Source of the DNA: Paraburkholderia sp. FT54
GTDB taxonomy: Bacteria > Pseudomonadota > Gammaproteobacteria > Burkholderiales > Burkholderiaceae
Direction of reading: 5' to 3'
Length of the DNA stretch: 64,000 nucleotides
Assembly (NCBI RefSeq): GCF_031585635.1
Contig: NZ_CP134195.1
Coordinates: forward strand, 2,046,001-2,110,000
In this document: in pieces, positions 39,779-48,814 of the stretch
Layout: each line of letters begins with the position of its first letter
How positions within the stretch are numbered: position 1 is the first letter of the stretch
Translations under genes and position numbers: made by a program
Notes under the pieces: model-generated
Seen by the model: the letters and a program-made list of their open reading frames with translations, nothing else
What the model was told of the DNA's origin: nothing
Databases searched by the model: none

Positions 39779-40216
39779 TTAGCCCGCATATGCGCGCTGG
39801 GCTTCGTCCCAGGTCACGACCACGATTGGCGTGCCGTCTTCCTTGATAAAGGACAGCGGTCCCAGGAACGTCATGTAGAACTCGCTATCGACCGGGAACG
39901 CGGTTTTGTCGTGGCGCGCATTCGCGGACTCGTAACCATAGGCCGGCGCCACGACAGTGTCGCCGCCGTGTTCGCTGCCGCCACGGACATCCATGCGGCC
40001 CTTGGTCAGCAGGTATTCCCCTGGGCCGACATGAAAGTGTGCGTTGAAGGATGAGCCGGCGGGACAGTCAAAAATCGCCGTCCATGCGCCCATCTCTGGG
40101 GAAGCGTGAAGCATCTTCCAACGAATGCCGCCCTGCGATAACGCGTCCGGGAAGGGCTTCCAGGGGATGTCGTCGATTTGAACCGCTTCTTCGCGAATCT
40201 TCTGCTTGATTTCCAT
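39779..40216 (-). CDS. Cupin-domain protein (ChrR/acetylacetone-dioxygenase-like)
   Basis: A 145-residue single cupin. The conserved barrel is visible from WKMLHASPEMGAWTAIFDCP to the end, with the first metal-binding motif FNAHFHVGPGEYLL and a second in SANARHDKTAFPV. It resembles ChrR-type cupins and short dioxygenases. AGGAG lies seven bases before the ATG at 40216. It lies just upstream of the NTF2-like gene on the same strand, and the two may act on the same small molecule. Confidence 0.82.
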   Translation of the reverse strand: MEIKQKIREEAVQIDDIPWKPFPDALSQGGIRWKMLHASPEMGAWTAIFDCPAGSSFNAHFHVGPGEYLLTKGRMDVRGGSEHGGDTVVAPAYGYESANARHDKTAFPVDSEFYMTFLGPLSFIKEDGTPIVVVTWDEAQRAYAG

Positions 40217-40631
40217 CGTCGTCTCCTGATTTGGCCGAACCGAATTCAGAGTTCGGCGAGGTTCGTGGGTGAAACAACAATATCGCAGGAAGCGGGGCGA
40301 AGATTGCACGCTAGCGCAACTCGAGTTGCCAGCCAGTGCTGGTGGAAGGGCGCTGAATATTTAGTGCATGTTTAATTGTGGACGTCGTCCACATCGTGTC
40401 TTTTCTTCGGCGTACGGTGCAGCGCAGCGCTAGCGCGATTCGTGACTTCGCGCCATCAGCCGGTCCGCTCCTCGTGAACGATCGCTCCCATGAAGTATAG
40501 GCAACCGGTGCGGCACCGTACCGACGTCTCATACGGACTCAGGCATCTTGAAGCCACGCACGCTGTGCGAAATACTGATCGACACAGACACATTCGAATC
40601 CGCGCTACGTTGTTGTAGAAAGAAGGTCAAC
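40217..40631. other. Divergent intergenic region between cupin and desaturase
   Basis: No gene seen in about 415 bases. It holds the perfect inverted repeat at 40377-40393 and must carry two divergent promoters. Confidence 0.45.
40377..40393. promoter_or_regulatory. Inverted repeat TGTGGAC-GTC-GTCCACA
   Basis: Perfect 7-bp arms around a 3-bp spacer, about 240 bases upstream of the desaturase start and 160 bases upstream of the cupin start. The symmetry and size fit a dimeric repressor site. The GGAC/GTCC core also occurs in the palindrome at 12174. Confidence 0.4.
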
Positions 40632-41828
40632 TTGTTCAGTGCTTCACTCGCATTCTTCTCGGACGGTCTGCTTGCCCTTTCTGGGTGGCAGATCCTGCTG
40701 GCAACGCTGATATCGACGCACGTCACGATCATCAGTGTGACGGTCTATCTGCACCGCTGCCAGGCTCACCGCGCGCTCGACCTGCATCCCGTCGTCAGCC
40801 ATTTTTTCCGGTTCTGGCTGTGGATGACGACGGGCATGGTGACGGGCACATGGGCCGCGGTTCACCGCAAGCATCACGCGAAGTGCGAGACGCAGGAGGA
40901 TCCTCACAGCCCACAGATCAGGGGCGTCTGGAGGGTACTGCTTGGCGGTGCCGAACTCTATCGCGCTGAAGTGAAGAACGAGGAAACACTTCGCCGGTTC
41001 GGCCACAGCACACCAGTCGACTGGATAGAGCGGAACGTTTATGCGAAGTATCCGAACCTCGGCATCAGCCTGCTGATCGTGATCGATGTCGCGCTGTTCG
41101 GAGTCGTCGGCGTGTCGGTGTGGGCCGTCCAGATGATCTGGATTCCATTCTGGGCTGGCGGCGTCGTGAACGGACTGGGTCATTACTGGGGTTACCGCAA
41201 CTTCGGTCCTCCCGATGCGAGCACGAATGTGATCCCGATCGGTATCCTGATCGGTGGCGAAGAACTTCACAACAATCACCATGCGTATGCGACATCCGCC
41301 AGGTTGTCGAACAGGTGGTACGAGTTCGACATGGGCTGGATGTACATTTGCGTCCTTGCCGCGCTTGGGCTGGCCACGGTCCGAAAAGTCGCGCCGAGGC
41401 CGCTTCTGGTCAAAGACAAAGCGGAGATCGATGACGATACGTTGCAAGCTGTACTTCGAAACCGTTTCGAGGTAATGGCAAGCTATGCCCGAACGGCTGA
41501 GCGCGCCTACCGGCATGAACTGGCGCATGTGAAACACACGAGCCGCCGCGAGAAAGCCCTGCTCATGCGCGGCGTAAGACGCTGGTTCCGTGACGGGCAG
41601 GGAGGACCGGCCAGGACGTGTCAGCCGGTGCCGGCAGGGCTAGACGACAACGCCCCGGCGCTTCGTATCTACCTCGAATTGCGCGAGGATCTGTCGGCAA
41701 TCTGGGAACGCTCGAATCTCTCCCGTGAACAGCTACTCTGTCAGTTGCAGGACTGGTGCCGGCGTGCGGAGCAAAGTCGGATCGACGCCTTGAGACAGTT
41801 TTCCCTACGTCTTCGTCATTACGGCTGA
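40632..41828 (+). CDS. Acyl-CoA (delta-9 type) fatty acid desaturase
   Basis: A 398-residue membrane desaturase that introduces a double bond into acyl chains using a di-iron centre. The three histidine boxes are HRCQAH, HRKHH and HNNHH, with about four membrane helices between, and a C-terminal cytoplasmic extension of about 120 charged residues. This class adjusts membrane fluidity. I chose the TTG at 40632 because GAAGG lies five bases upstream and the N-terminus then matches the family; a TTG at 40548 adds 28 unlikely cysteine-rich residues. It converges with the universal stress protein gene, 15 bases away. Confidence 0.9.
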   Translation: MFSASLAFFSDGLLALSGWQILLATLISTHVTIISVTVYLHRCQAHRALDLHPVVSHFFRFWLWMTTGMVTGTWAAVHRKHHAKCETQEDPHSPQIRGVWRVLLGGAELYRAEVKNEETLRRFGHSTPVDWIERNVYAKYPNLGISLLIVIDVALFGVVGVSVWAVQMIWIPFWAGGVVNGLGHYWGYRNFGPPDASTNVIPIGILIGGEELHNNHHAYATSARLSNRWYEFDMGWMYICVLAALGLATVRKVAPRPLLVKDKAEIDDDTLQAVLRNRFEVMASYARTAERAYRHELAHVKHTSRREKALLMRGVRRWFRDGQGGPARTCQPVPAGLDDNAPALRIYLELREDLSAIWERSNLSREQLLCQLQDWCRRAEQSRIDALRQFSLRLRHYG

Positions 41829-41843
41829 TGCCGCGGTGTGCCG

Positions 41844-42368
41844 TCAGCGGGGCAGTTCGTACATCGCGGCGGCAACGTCGGTGTGTACGCGCTTCGCGGT
41901 CTCCGCGACCGTGGTTCGCGCTTGCCGGCTCGGGACCAGCAGCACCGGCAGGCTTGCGCTGCGTACGACCCGTTCGGCCACACTGCCCAGGAACAGGCGC
42001 TTGAAACCCCGTCTGCCGTGCGTACCGAGCACCAGCAGGTCTGCATTGAATTCGTTCGCCGAAATGCGGATCCGTTCCGAGATGTCCTCGCCGATTGGCG
42101 CGACGTCGACGATCCGCGGTACGCCCGCCACGTTCTCGTGTTTCATTCGCGCCAGCGCATCCGCCATCAGCCTTTGGCCTTCTTCAATGCAGGCGTCGCG
42201 CAGGATCGTCGGATCGTAGCCGGACGCGTCGTATGTCATCAGGGGGTTGTCGACCACATAGAGCGGCTGTAGCTGCGCGTCATTGGCGCGTGCGATCTGC
42301 AGTGCGCTGTCGAACGCATGTTCAGACGTCTCGCTGCCGTCGATCGCTACCAGAATGCGTTTATACAT
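41844..42368 (-). CDS. Universal stress protein (UspA family)
   Basis: A 174-residue UspA-fold protein of the ATP-binding type. It begins MYKRILVAIDGSETSEHAFD and has the complete nucleotide motif LGTHGRRGFKRLFLGS followed by LPVLLVPSRQ. A tail of about 25 residues is longer than usual. GAGG lies five bases before the ATG. It is not closely similar to the copy at 25851. Confidence 0.92.
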   Translation of the reverse strand: MYKRILVAIDGSETSEHAFDSALQIARANDAQLQPLYVVDNPLMTYDASGYDPTILRDACIEEGQRLMADALARMKHENVAGVPRIVDVAPIGEDISERIRISANEFNADLLVLGTHGRRGFKRLFLGSVAERVVRSASLPVLLVPSRQARTTVAETAKRVHTDVAAAMYELPR

Positions 42369-42446
42369 GTCGGCCTCGATGAATTCGTTCAGACGGCGAG
42401 CGCCGTCGCGGGATGGGCTTGGTATGTTTGGCAGGGCGCCCGTGTG

Positions 42447-42662
42447 CTATTTCAGATTGTTGAGTTCGGCACGCGCGAGCGTCTCGACCGATTCCCATGC
42501 AACATCTTCACGTTCGAAGAAAGTGTCGAGTTTGATGCGTTCCTTACCCTTTGACGCGCCTTTCCGAATAATACACACGCTCGCCACCCAGCCATCGGCA
42601 ACATGATCCTTGACCGTCATGTAAGCGTCGTGTGTCCTGCCTGAAATGATTCTGTCCGCCAT
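42447..42662 (-). CDS. Small hypothetical protein (71 aa)
   Basis: Not recognised. The ATG at 42662 has AGGCGG four bases upstream; a TTG at 42737 in frame is the alternative. The product is soluble with an alternating strand pattern (DGWVASVCIIRKGASKGKER) and an acidic helical end. It lies 87 bases after another small gene on the same strand and upstream of the universal stress gene, so all three may be stress-related, but this is only context. Confidence 0.6.
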   Translation of the reverse strand: MADRIISGRTHDAYMTVKDHVADGWVASVCIIRKGASKGKERIKLDTFFEREDVAWESVETLARAELNNLK

Positions 42663-42749
42663 GGTGCCGCCTGTTTGTTGAACGACAGCCACTGCGGCCG
42701 TCGTCGCTGCAAGATAAAGCTCGCGGTTCGTTGCCAACCGTCGGCGCCG

Positions 42750-42983
42750 CTATATCCCGAACTTATGTTCGGCAATGTATTTGTCGCCGTATGCGAGTGC
42801 GGCCGCATAGCCTTCCTCGCTAGTTGTAAAAACGCCAATGTCGTAGTGTTTGTCTGCAGAAGGAAGGCAACCTTCCACAGCATGCCGAAGATGAAAATCG
42901 AATCTCCCGTCCTGCAGTTCCTTGCATTCGGGTGTGAAAGTATGGATACGGGCCTGATACAGCTTCTGGATGTTTTGCCTCAT
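42750..42983 (-). CDS. Small hypothetical protein (77 aa)
   Basis: Not recognised. The start at 42983 (MRQNIQKLYQARIHTF) is chosen because AGGAG lies six bases upstream; the ATG five codons earlier has only AGGA four bases upstream. The C-terminus HYDIGVFTTSEEGYAAALAY resembles small stress-linked or DUF-type proteins with a strand-turn-helix. Same strand as the next small gene. Confidence 0.65.
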   Translation of the reverse strand: MRQNIQKLYQARIHTFTPECKELQDGRFDFHLRHAVEGCLPSADKHYDIGVFTTSEEGYAAALAYGDKYIAEHKFGI

Positions 42984-43700
42984 GACGTGCTCCTGCATTT
43001 ATTCCTTTGAATACTCCCATTCCTCGTCGGTGTCACGCAGACGAACGCCGGTGGCGAATAACGGTGCTGCCGTGCAGGTTTCTTCTGCTTCGCAGCATGG
43101 TTTCTCCACAGGGCGTGTCGGCGAGGGAGGCATGACGCCGCACCTCCGGTCTGAACTTCAAAGCGACGCGAGCCGCGTGACTTTGGTGCCTTGCAACGAC
43201 GCAGCCGCCATCAGGCCGGTATTGGTCAGCACGAAAGCGAGTGCCAGAATCGACCCGGACGTACCCAGATGAAAGTTCGTCCAAGCATGATTTTCTCCCG
43301 CTGGTCGACGGATAGAAGACACGCTACGCGTACGCGCCGGAAAAAGCGGTACGACAACGTACAGACGTCTGTCCATGTTCAAACGCGCAATCGACGCTAA
43401 TCTCGCCACATTCTCCTGACGGCCGACGAGCACTGTTGCGCTGACGCGGGTGGCAATCATCAGACGTGCCTTAAACCCTCACACCTGCGGCAGGGCGCGG
43501 ATCGGCGCGTAATTTCGACGCGGCCTATAATCTTTCTGCGTATCGGCCAGATCTCGAGCACCTCGAAGATTACCGCGCGGCGGCGCGCTGCGGCACGGGC
43601 CCCAAAGGTGTTGGCGCATTCCTCCTTCTATCCATATTGACGCGTCAGGAAACCGTCGGCGAAAGCGGCGTGGTTCCGGACGAGCTGCGGAGAGTGTGAA
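42984..43700. other. Divergent intergenic region before the Crp-type regulator
   Basis: About 720 bases with no supportable gene. A minus-strand frame near 43388 begins NMDRRLYVVVPLF, which recalls the start of a small family in these bacteria, but it soon loses that character, so it might be a decayed remnant. Promoters for the small genes and the Crp-type gene should lie here. Confidence 0.4.
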
Positions 43701-44420
43701 ATGTCTCAAGATCACCGCCAAAACAAAAATCATCTGCTGGCAGTGTTGCCTGAGCTGGAGTGGGGGCGTCTGGCGCCGCATCTGACACTCGTGGATATGC
43801 CGCTCGGCAGCGTGGTCTATGAATCCGGCGATCGCCTCAATTATGTTTATCTCCCGACCACCTGCATCGTGTCGCTGCTCTATGTGATGGAAGACGGTGC
43901 GTCCGCCGAGATCGCGATCGTCGGCAACGAGGGACTCATCGGCATTGCGCTTTTCATGGGGGGTGAGACCACGCCGAGCCGCGCGGTCGTACAAAGCGCG
44001 GGGGAGGCTTATCGACTGGACGCTCAAATCCTGAAAGAGGAATTTCATCGTGCAGGGCCCGTGCAGCGGCTATTGCTCCGCTATACGCAGGCGTTGATCA
44101 CCCAGATGGCGCAGACCGCCGTATGTAACCGTCACCATTCGATCGACCAGCAGTTGTGCCGGTGGCTGCTGCTCAGCATCGACCGTCTCCCGTCAAACGA
44201 ACTGAAGATGACGCAGGAACTGATCGCGAACATGCTGGGCGTGCGCCGCTCAGGCGTAACCGAAGCCGCACTGAAACTGCAGGATGCGGGTTTGATTCGG
44301 TACAGCCATGGTCACATCGAGGTATTGGATAGGCCGGGACTCGAAAAGCGGGTGTGCGAGTGTTATGGCGTAGTGAAGCGCGAATTCGACCGCTTGCTGC
44401 CCGCTTTGAAAGTGCTATAG
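43701..44420 (+). CDS. Crp/Fnr-family transcriptional regulator
   Basis: A 239-residue regulator with an N-terminal cyclic-nucleotide-binding-like beta-roll (about 20-130; GSVVYESGDRLNYVYLPTTC) and a C-terminal winged HTH (about 150-225; LKMTQELIANMLGVRRSGVT). There are no Fnr-type iron-sulfur cysteines at the N-terminus and the cAMP-binding phosphate cassette is not conserved, so the signal is unknown. This subgroup (starting with short polar residues, NHLLAVLPELEW) is abundant in Burkholderiaceae and rhizobia. GGAGAG precedes the ATG. Confidence 0.92.
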   Translation: MSQDHRQNKNHLLAVLPELEWGRLAPHLTLVDMPLGSVVYESGDRLNYVYLPTTCIVSLLYVMEDGASAEIAIVGNEGLIGIALFMGGETTPSRAVVQSAGEAYRLDAQILKEEFHRAGPVQRLLLRYTQALITQMAQTAVCNRHHSIDQQLCRWLLLSIDRLPSNELKMTQELIANMLGVRRSGVTEAALKLQDAGLIRYSHGHIEVLDRPGLEKRVCECYGVVKREFDRLLPALKVL

Positions 44421-44530
44421 AAACGGCGTGAGCGCATCCTGGCGCGGATTCAATTTAATGCAGCGGTCGGGATGACGAGCGAATTGCCATTCACACGTGG
44501 CTTTTCAAGTCAGCGTGAACGGAGAGCGAA

Positions 44531-44950
44531 TTGAACGATCCTTTCAACCTTCAGCGCTTTGTCGATGCTCAGGATCCGTTGTACGCCCAGGTCTGTGACG
44601 AACTGCGCAGCGGGCGTAAGCGAAGCCACTGGATGTGGTTCGTGTTTCCGCAGATCCACGGACTTGGAGCGAGTGCAATGGCGCAGCGGTTCGCGATTTC
44701 GTCGCTGGCCGAGGCCGATGCTTATCTGCGGCATCCGATACTGGGCGAACGGCTGCGGCAATCGACCCAATACGTGAACGTTGTCGAAGGTCGACCAATC
44801 GAAGAAATTTTCGGCTATCCGGATTACCTGAAGTTTCACTCGTCGATGACGCTATTCGAGCGCACGGCGATCGACAAAGAGCCGTTTGCGGAGGCGCTGA
44901 GGAAGTACTTCCACGGGCAGGCCGATCCGCTGACGTTGGAACGCCTCTAG
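44531..44950 (+). CDS. DUF1810 domain protein
   Basis: A 139-residue soluble protein of the DUF1810 family, whose function is unknown (related to macrodomain-fold stress proteins). The family signature is LQRFVDAQDPLYAQVCDELR, then GRKRSHWMWFVFPQIHGLG and FGYPDYLKFHSSMTLF. The start is a TTG at 44531 with GGAGAG five bases upstream. It is 110 bases after the Crp-type gene. Confidence 0.9.
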   Translation: MNDPFNLQRFVDAQDPLYAQVCDELRSGRKRSHWMWFVFPQIHGLGASAMAQRFAISSLAEADAYLRHPILGERLRQSTQYVNVVEGRPIEEIFGYPDYLKFHSSMTLFERTAIDKEPFAEALRKYFHGQADPLTLERL

Positions 44951-45191
44951 CACGCGCTTGCCGGATCGGCGCAGCCTGCCACGTCCCGCATTGATTCCGC
45001 CACCAGCCATCGGCCGCCGCTCGCGCGAACAGTTAAACCTTGTCCAGGACGCTTCGCGAGGGTACAAAGCATTGAACGCATCTGCGAGGCGGCCCGTGAT
45101 CGATTGCGGGCGCTGTAAGCGATGTAATGTCAATGACGGACTGGAAAATCATGAACGAGAGAACATCAACTCAGCCGGCACAGATCGCAGC

Positions 45192-46544
45192 GTGCGCCGC
45201 CGGAGCGTAGTCGGGGGTCTGGTCTATATGTTCGAGCAGCTCATGCCGGACCCATTCGTCCTTGCCATTGGCTTGACGCTCGTGGTGATTCTGCTGGCGA
45301 TGGCCTTCGCGCCGCATGCGTCGCTCGCTGTCATCCTGAGCGCCTGGTACGGCGGCACGTTCAACATTCTCGGCTTCGCGCTGCAGATGATCCTGATTCT
45401 CGCCACCGGCTATGCGATCGCCGACGCGCCCCTCGTCCAGCGCGGCCTGCGTGCGATGGCTGCGAGCGTGCGCACGCCGACCCGCGCCGCGCTGCTGGTG
45501 TTCCCGATCGTCGCGGTTGCCGCGTGGCTCAACTGGGGGCTGGGTCTGGTCGTCGGCGCGCTGCTGTCGCGCGAAATCGCGCGGCGCGTGAAGGTGGATT
45601 TCGCATGGCTCGTTGCGGGTAGCTACTCCGCGTGGTCGGTCTGCAATAGCGGCTTGTCCAGTTCGATCGCGTTGTCACAGGCATCGCACGGCAACGCATT
45701 GAACCTGGTCGAAAAAGCGACGGGACAGGTGATTCCGTTGAGTGAGACCGTGTTCGCGCCATTCGTCTTCATCCCGACCGTCCTGGTCGTTGTCGTGATG
45801 ACGGCGATCTTCATCTGGATGCACCCGAAGCAGGAGCATGTGGTCGCCTTCAATGAAACGCACCCTGAGCCTGAAGCACCGACAGAAGCCGATCCGCATG
45901 CCAGGGACGCGAAGACATCGTCGTTCGCTGCCCGCGCCGAGCGCTCAATGCTCGGTACGTTAATCCTGCTGGCGCTGGGCGTGGGCTATCTCGCGCTGAC
46001 ATGGTCCAGCAAGGGCTTCGAGCTCGACATCAACACGACGATCCTGATCTTCCTGCTGGCAGGGCTCGCGCTGCAGCGCACACCGATCGCCTATGCCGAT
46101 GCCATTCGCCGCGCCGCGCGGCAAACCGGATCGATGCTGCTTCAATATCCGATGTACGGCGGCATCATGGGCATCATGACCGGAACCGGACTCGCGTCGA
46201 CGATTGCCAAGACGTTTGTGGCCATTGCCACCCCGGTGACGCTTCCCGTTTTGAGTTACTTCAGCTCGCTGATCATCACGCTGCTCATTCCCAGCGCCGG
46301 CGGACACTGGGCTGTACAGGGACCTTTTGTTCTTCCCGCCGCGCTCAGTCTGCATGCTTCCGTTCCACGCACGGCCATGGGCGTCGCCATGGCCGAAAAC
46401 GTCTCGAACATGCTGCAACCTTTCTGGGCCGTACCCGTCGTGGCGATCGCCGGCATTCGCATCCAGCGGGTGATGGGCTACACAGCAATCACGTTTGCCG
46501 TCTCACTCGTCATCTATGCAGCGGCGCTTTGGCTGATTCCGTGA
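45192..46544 (+). CDS. atoE: Short-chain fatty acid transporter AtoE
   Basis: A membrane protein of about 450 residues with some eleven helices, of the AtoE short-chain fatty acid uptake family. Diagnostic segments are LMPDPFVLAIGLTLV at the start, INTTILIFLLAGLALQRTP in the middle and IPSAGGHWAVQGPFVLPAA near the end. The start is uncertain: the GTG at 45192 gives an N-terminus like the enterobacterial protein but has no ribosome binding site; the ATG at 45228 has GGGGG ten bases upstream and is 12 residues shorter. An out-of-frame ATG at 45151 reads 19 codons into a TAG at 45208. No atoDAB genes are adjacent. Confidence 0.88.
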   Translation: MRRRSVVGGLVYMFEQLMPDPFVLAIGLTLVVILLAMAFAPHASLAVILSAWYGGTFNILGFALQMILILATGYAIADAPLVQRGLRAMAASVRTPTRAALLVFPIVAVAAWLNWGLGLVVGALLSREIARRVKVDFAWLVAGSYSAWSVCNSGLSSSIALSQASHGNALNLVEKATGQVIPLSETVFAPFVFIPTVLVVVVMTAIFIWMHPKQEHVVAFNETHPEPEAPTEADPHARDAKTSSFAARAERSMLGTLILLALGVGYLALTWSSKGFELDINTTILIFLLAGLALQRTPIAYADAIRRAARQTGSMLLQYPMYGGIMGIMTGTGLASTIAKTFVAIATPVTLPVLSYFSSLIITLLIPSAGGHWAVQGPFVLPAALSLHASVPRTAMGVAMAENVSNMLQPFWAVPVVAIAGIRIQRVMGYTAITFAVSLVIYAAALWLIP

Positions 46545-46637
46545 TTCGCTCGCGCACGCGTCGGGCAAAAAAGCGACGGCGGCTGGGCATGACGTTTGCT
46601 CGATCTAGCATTCAACCGCGTGACCGAGGAGAACGTG

Positions 46638-47174
46638 ATGGAAAAGACGAAGCAGGACAACAAGGCGACTGAATCCGCCGCGCACGACGCACTGGCCCTG
46701 CTCGAGGCAGATCATCGCGCTGTCGAAAAATTGTTCACGGCATTCAGGAAAGCCGGGGACGATGATCTTGAAGCGAAGTCGGCACTCGCGCAGCGCGCTT
46801 GCGAGGAGCTAGCCATTCACGCCATGCTCGAAGAGGAACTGCTCTATCCGGCTGCGCAGGAGGCGTTGCCTGACAGCGACAAGATCGACGTCGAAGAAGC
46901 GTACGTCGAGCATTTCCTCGTCAAAACGCTGATCGCGAAGTTCGAAACGCTGAAGGCGGGCGACAAGGGCTTCGACGCGACCTTCAAGGTGATGAGCGAG
47001 ATGGTGGGACATCACGTCGAAGAGGAAGAAGGGGAACTCTTTCCGGAACTGCGCAAGTCAAATTGCAATCTCCGCGCGTTGGGCGAGAAGATGGCGAAAC
47101 GCAAGGCGCAATTGCAGAGCAAGCTCGATGCGGTGGGCAGCAGATCGGTGGGCGACAAGACCGCGGTGCTTTAG
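46638..47174 (+). CDS. Hemerythrin-domain protein
   Basis: A 178-residue cytoplasmic protein with a hemerythrin/HHE four-helix domain. The di-iron ligands are visible in LLEADHRAVEKLF, IHAMLEEELLYPA, EEAYVEHFLVKTLI and VGHHVEEEEGELFPEL. A lysine-rich tail follows. Such proteins bind oxygen or nitric oxide or protect and repair metal centres. GAGGAG precedes the ATG at 46638. It follows the AtoE gene and precedes a GFA-family gene. Confidence 0.92.
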   Translation: MEKTKQDNKATESAAHDALALLEADHRAVEKLFTAFRKAGDDDLEAKSALAQRACEELAIHAMLEEELLYPAAQEALPDSDKIDVEEAYVEHFLVKTLIAKFETLKAGDKGFDATFKVMSEMVGHHVEEEEGELFPELRKSNCNLRALGEKMAKRKAQLQSKLDAVGSRSVGDKTAVL

Positions 47175-47216
47175 GACCAGTGTCGCACGACGTCGAAACC
47201 GGAGGAGGGCACGGCG

Positions 47217-47630
47217 ATGGAGAGCGAGCCAGTGGAACAAACCGGCGGATGTGCGTGCGGCGCGGTACGATTCCACGTCAGCGCGCGGCCGAGGCGAGTG
47301 TCGATATGCCACTGCATGACGTGTCGACGAATACATGGCAACGTGTTCGGCGGTTATGCCATGTTCGAGCGCAGCGCTGTGGCGTTTTCCGGTGCGACGC
47401 AGGCGTGGCAGAGTTCGCCCGGGGCGCGAAGGCATTTCTGCCCGACATGCGGATCGGTCGCGTTCATGGAATATCTCGACAGCGACGAATTGGACCTTCC
47501 GCTGGGTGGCTTCGACCGGGTCGGCCTGTATGAGCCGAGCTACGAGCTTTGGTGTTGTCACAAGGAGCCATGGCTGCCCGCCGGTGTGCGCGCGGAATAT
47601 AACGAAGACAGACCCACGGCGGACGAGTAA
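47217..47630 (+). CDS. GFA/CENP-V family zinc protein
   Basis: A 137-residue protein of the glutathione-dependent formaldehyde-activating enzyme (GFA) family. The zinc-binding cysteine motifs are complete: TGGCACGAVRF, ICHCMTCRRIHG and HFCPTCGSVAF. Many members have no proven formaldehyde activity, so the function stays open. GGAGGAG lies nine bases before the ATG. It follows the hemerythrin gene by 42 bases and is probably co-transcribed. Confidence 0.9.
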   Translation: MESEPVEQTGGCACGAVRFHVSARPRRVSICHCMTCRRIHGNVFGGYAMFERSAVAFSGATQAWQSSPGARRHFCPTCGSVAFMEYLDSDELDLPLGGFDRVGLYEPSYELWCCHKEPWLPAGVRAEYNEDRPTADE

Positions 47631-47770
47631 CGAACGTAGCGGTGGCGGAATGCCGGAACAAATATCGCGCGAGGCGTTGCGCCGCTGGCAGCGTTGACTG
47701 CGTGGCAAGAGGTTATTCGATCACGGCAAGCCCATGCAACGGCTGCCGATCAATCACTGTGTACGTTGCT

Positions 47771-47998
47771 TTAAAGGCGGGCGATCCCGCCGTCTATCTG
47801 ATCAAACATGAACCGCAGGCGCGTCGCTCTCCCGGCAACAACGGGAAGCGATGTCTGCGCCGTTTCAAGTGCTGTCATACGCTGGCGCCAATAGACGAGT
47901 CCGAGCACACTATTGGCGACGAGTTGCGGGAATATGTGTTCGAGATGAGTCAGATCTTTTTCAAGCTGATGTTGCGTATTGGCCTGGTCACCATTCAT
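47771..47998 (-). CDS. Small hypothetical protein (75 aa)
   Basis: Not recognised. The start at 47998 has AGGAG six bases upstream and defines a helical, soluble protein (LEKDLTHLEHIFPQLVANSV, then YWRQRMTALETAQTSL). The pattern of spaced leucines suggests a small helical bundle. It is convergent with the GFA gene. Confidence 0.7.
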   Translation of the reverse strand: MNGDQANTQHQLEKDLTHLEHIFPQLVANSVLGLVYWRQRMTALETAQTSLPVVAGRATRLRFMFDQIDGGIARL

Positions 47999-48360
47999 GA
48001 TTTTCTCCTGCCGATAAAGAACGGGCTCATCAACGGGATGTCGGCATCCGTCCCATAGCGTCGGGAACGGGGCGCATTCGTGGTTCGGGCACGGGTCCTC
48101 TTTGCGTGTCCGATATTTCTCGCACACGAACTCCCGCTAACACCGACGTCCGGACTAGTTGCGTTGCGGCGACCTCAGCAACGAAAGGCGGCGAGAGACG
48201 ATTCGGACAGAACGATACAGAAACGCCTTCGTAGAGCGAGCGGCCAGCGCCGCCATTCTCTCTCCGGTCTTATGATCAAGCGTGCAGATCTGGAACGGCC
48301 GCGTGTCGGAAGGCCAAAGGCTGCATGGTTATCGAGTGGATGAGAGTCTGAACCTCGGCG
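47999..48360. other. Intergenic region, no gene seen
   Basis: About 360 bases between two small leftward genes. Nothing supportable beyond the promoter expected for the gene at 47771-47998. Confidence 0.4.
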
Positions 48361-48552
48361 TCAACTCTCTGCCAACGCCGCTGAATAACGCCATTTGCTT
48401 GCTTTCGAATCAATGCGGGCGTCGTTGACGCGTCGTATTTCCTCCCGTGCACGATCCGCCTGTTCGAGCGAGAGTGCCTGGGCCTGACGCGACAGAGCAT
48501 ACTCGCTCACATTGCCGGCCGTACGTGGTGCAGTTTTGATTTGTGATCGCAT
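48361..48552 (-). CDS. Possible small protein (63 aa)
   Basis: Weakly supported. From the ATG at 48552 the product is basic and helical, with a regular heptad-like run ALSRQAQALSLEQADRAREE. A GGAAT sequence four bases upstream is a poor ribosome binding site. Not recognised. It could be spurious. Confidence 0.4.
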   Translation of the reverse strand: MRSQIKTAPRTAGNVSEYALSRQAQALSLEQADRAREEIRRVNDARIDSKASKWRYSAALAES

Positions 48553-48814
48553 GATGATTCCAGAACGAGGGGCACTGAGCGCGACCCATCTACCGACTGT
48601 ATACCCATCGCCCGGTGCAAGCACGCTTTCCTTTACAAAGGTCAAAAGCTGAACGGCCAGGGCCCATTTTTCTCGAGTGCGAAACGGCGACACGGTTGTC
48701 GGCTATGCGCAGCCTGGGTGCCATACGCTGCGGAAGTGGATGAGGTCGACCCTGCGATGTTTGAGTGCGTCCCGGAGCGAGCGCGGACGCCACGCGCCTT
48801 GAACGTACTTCGAA

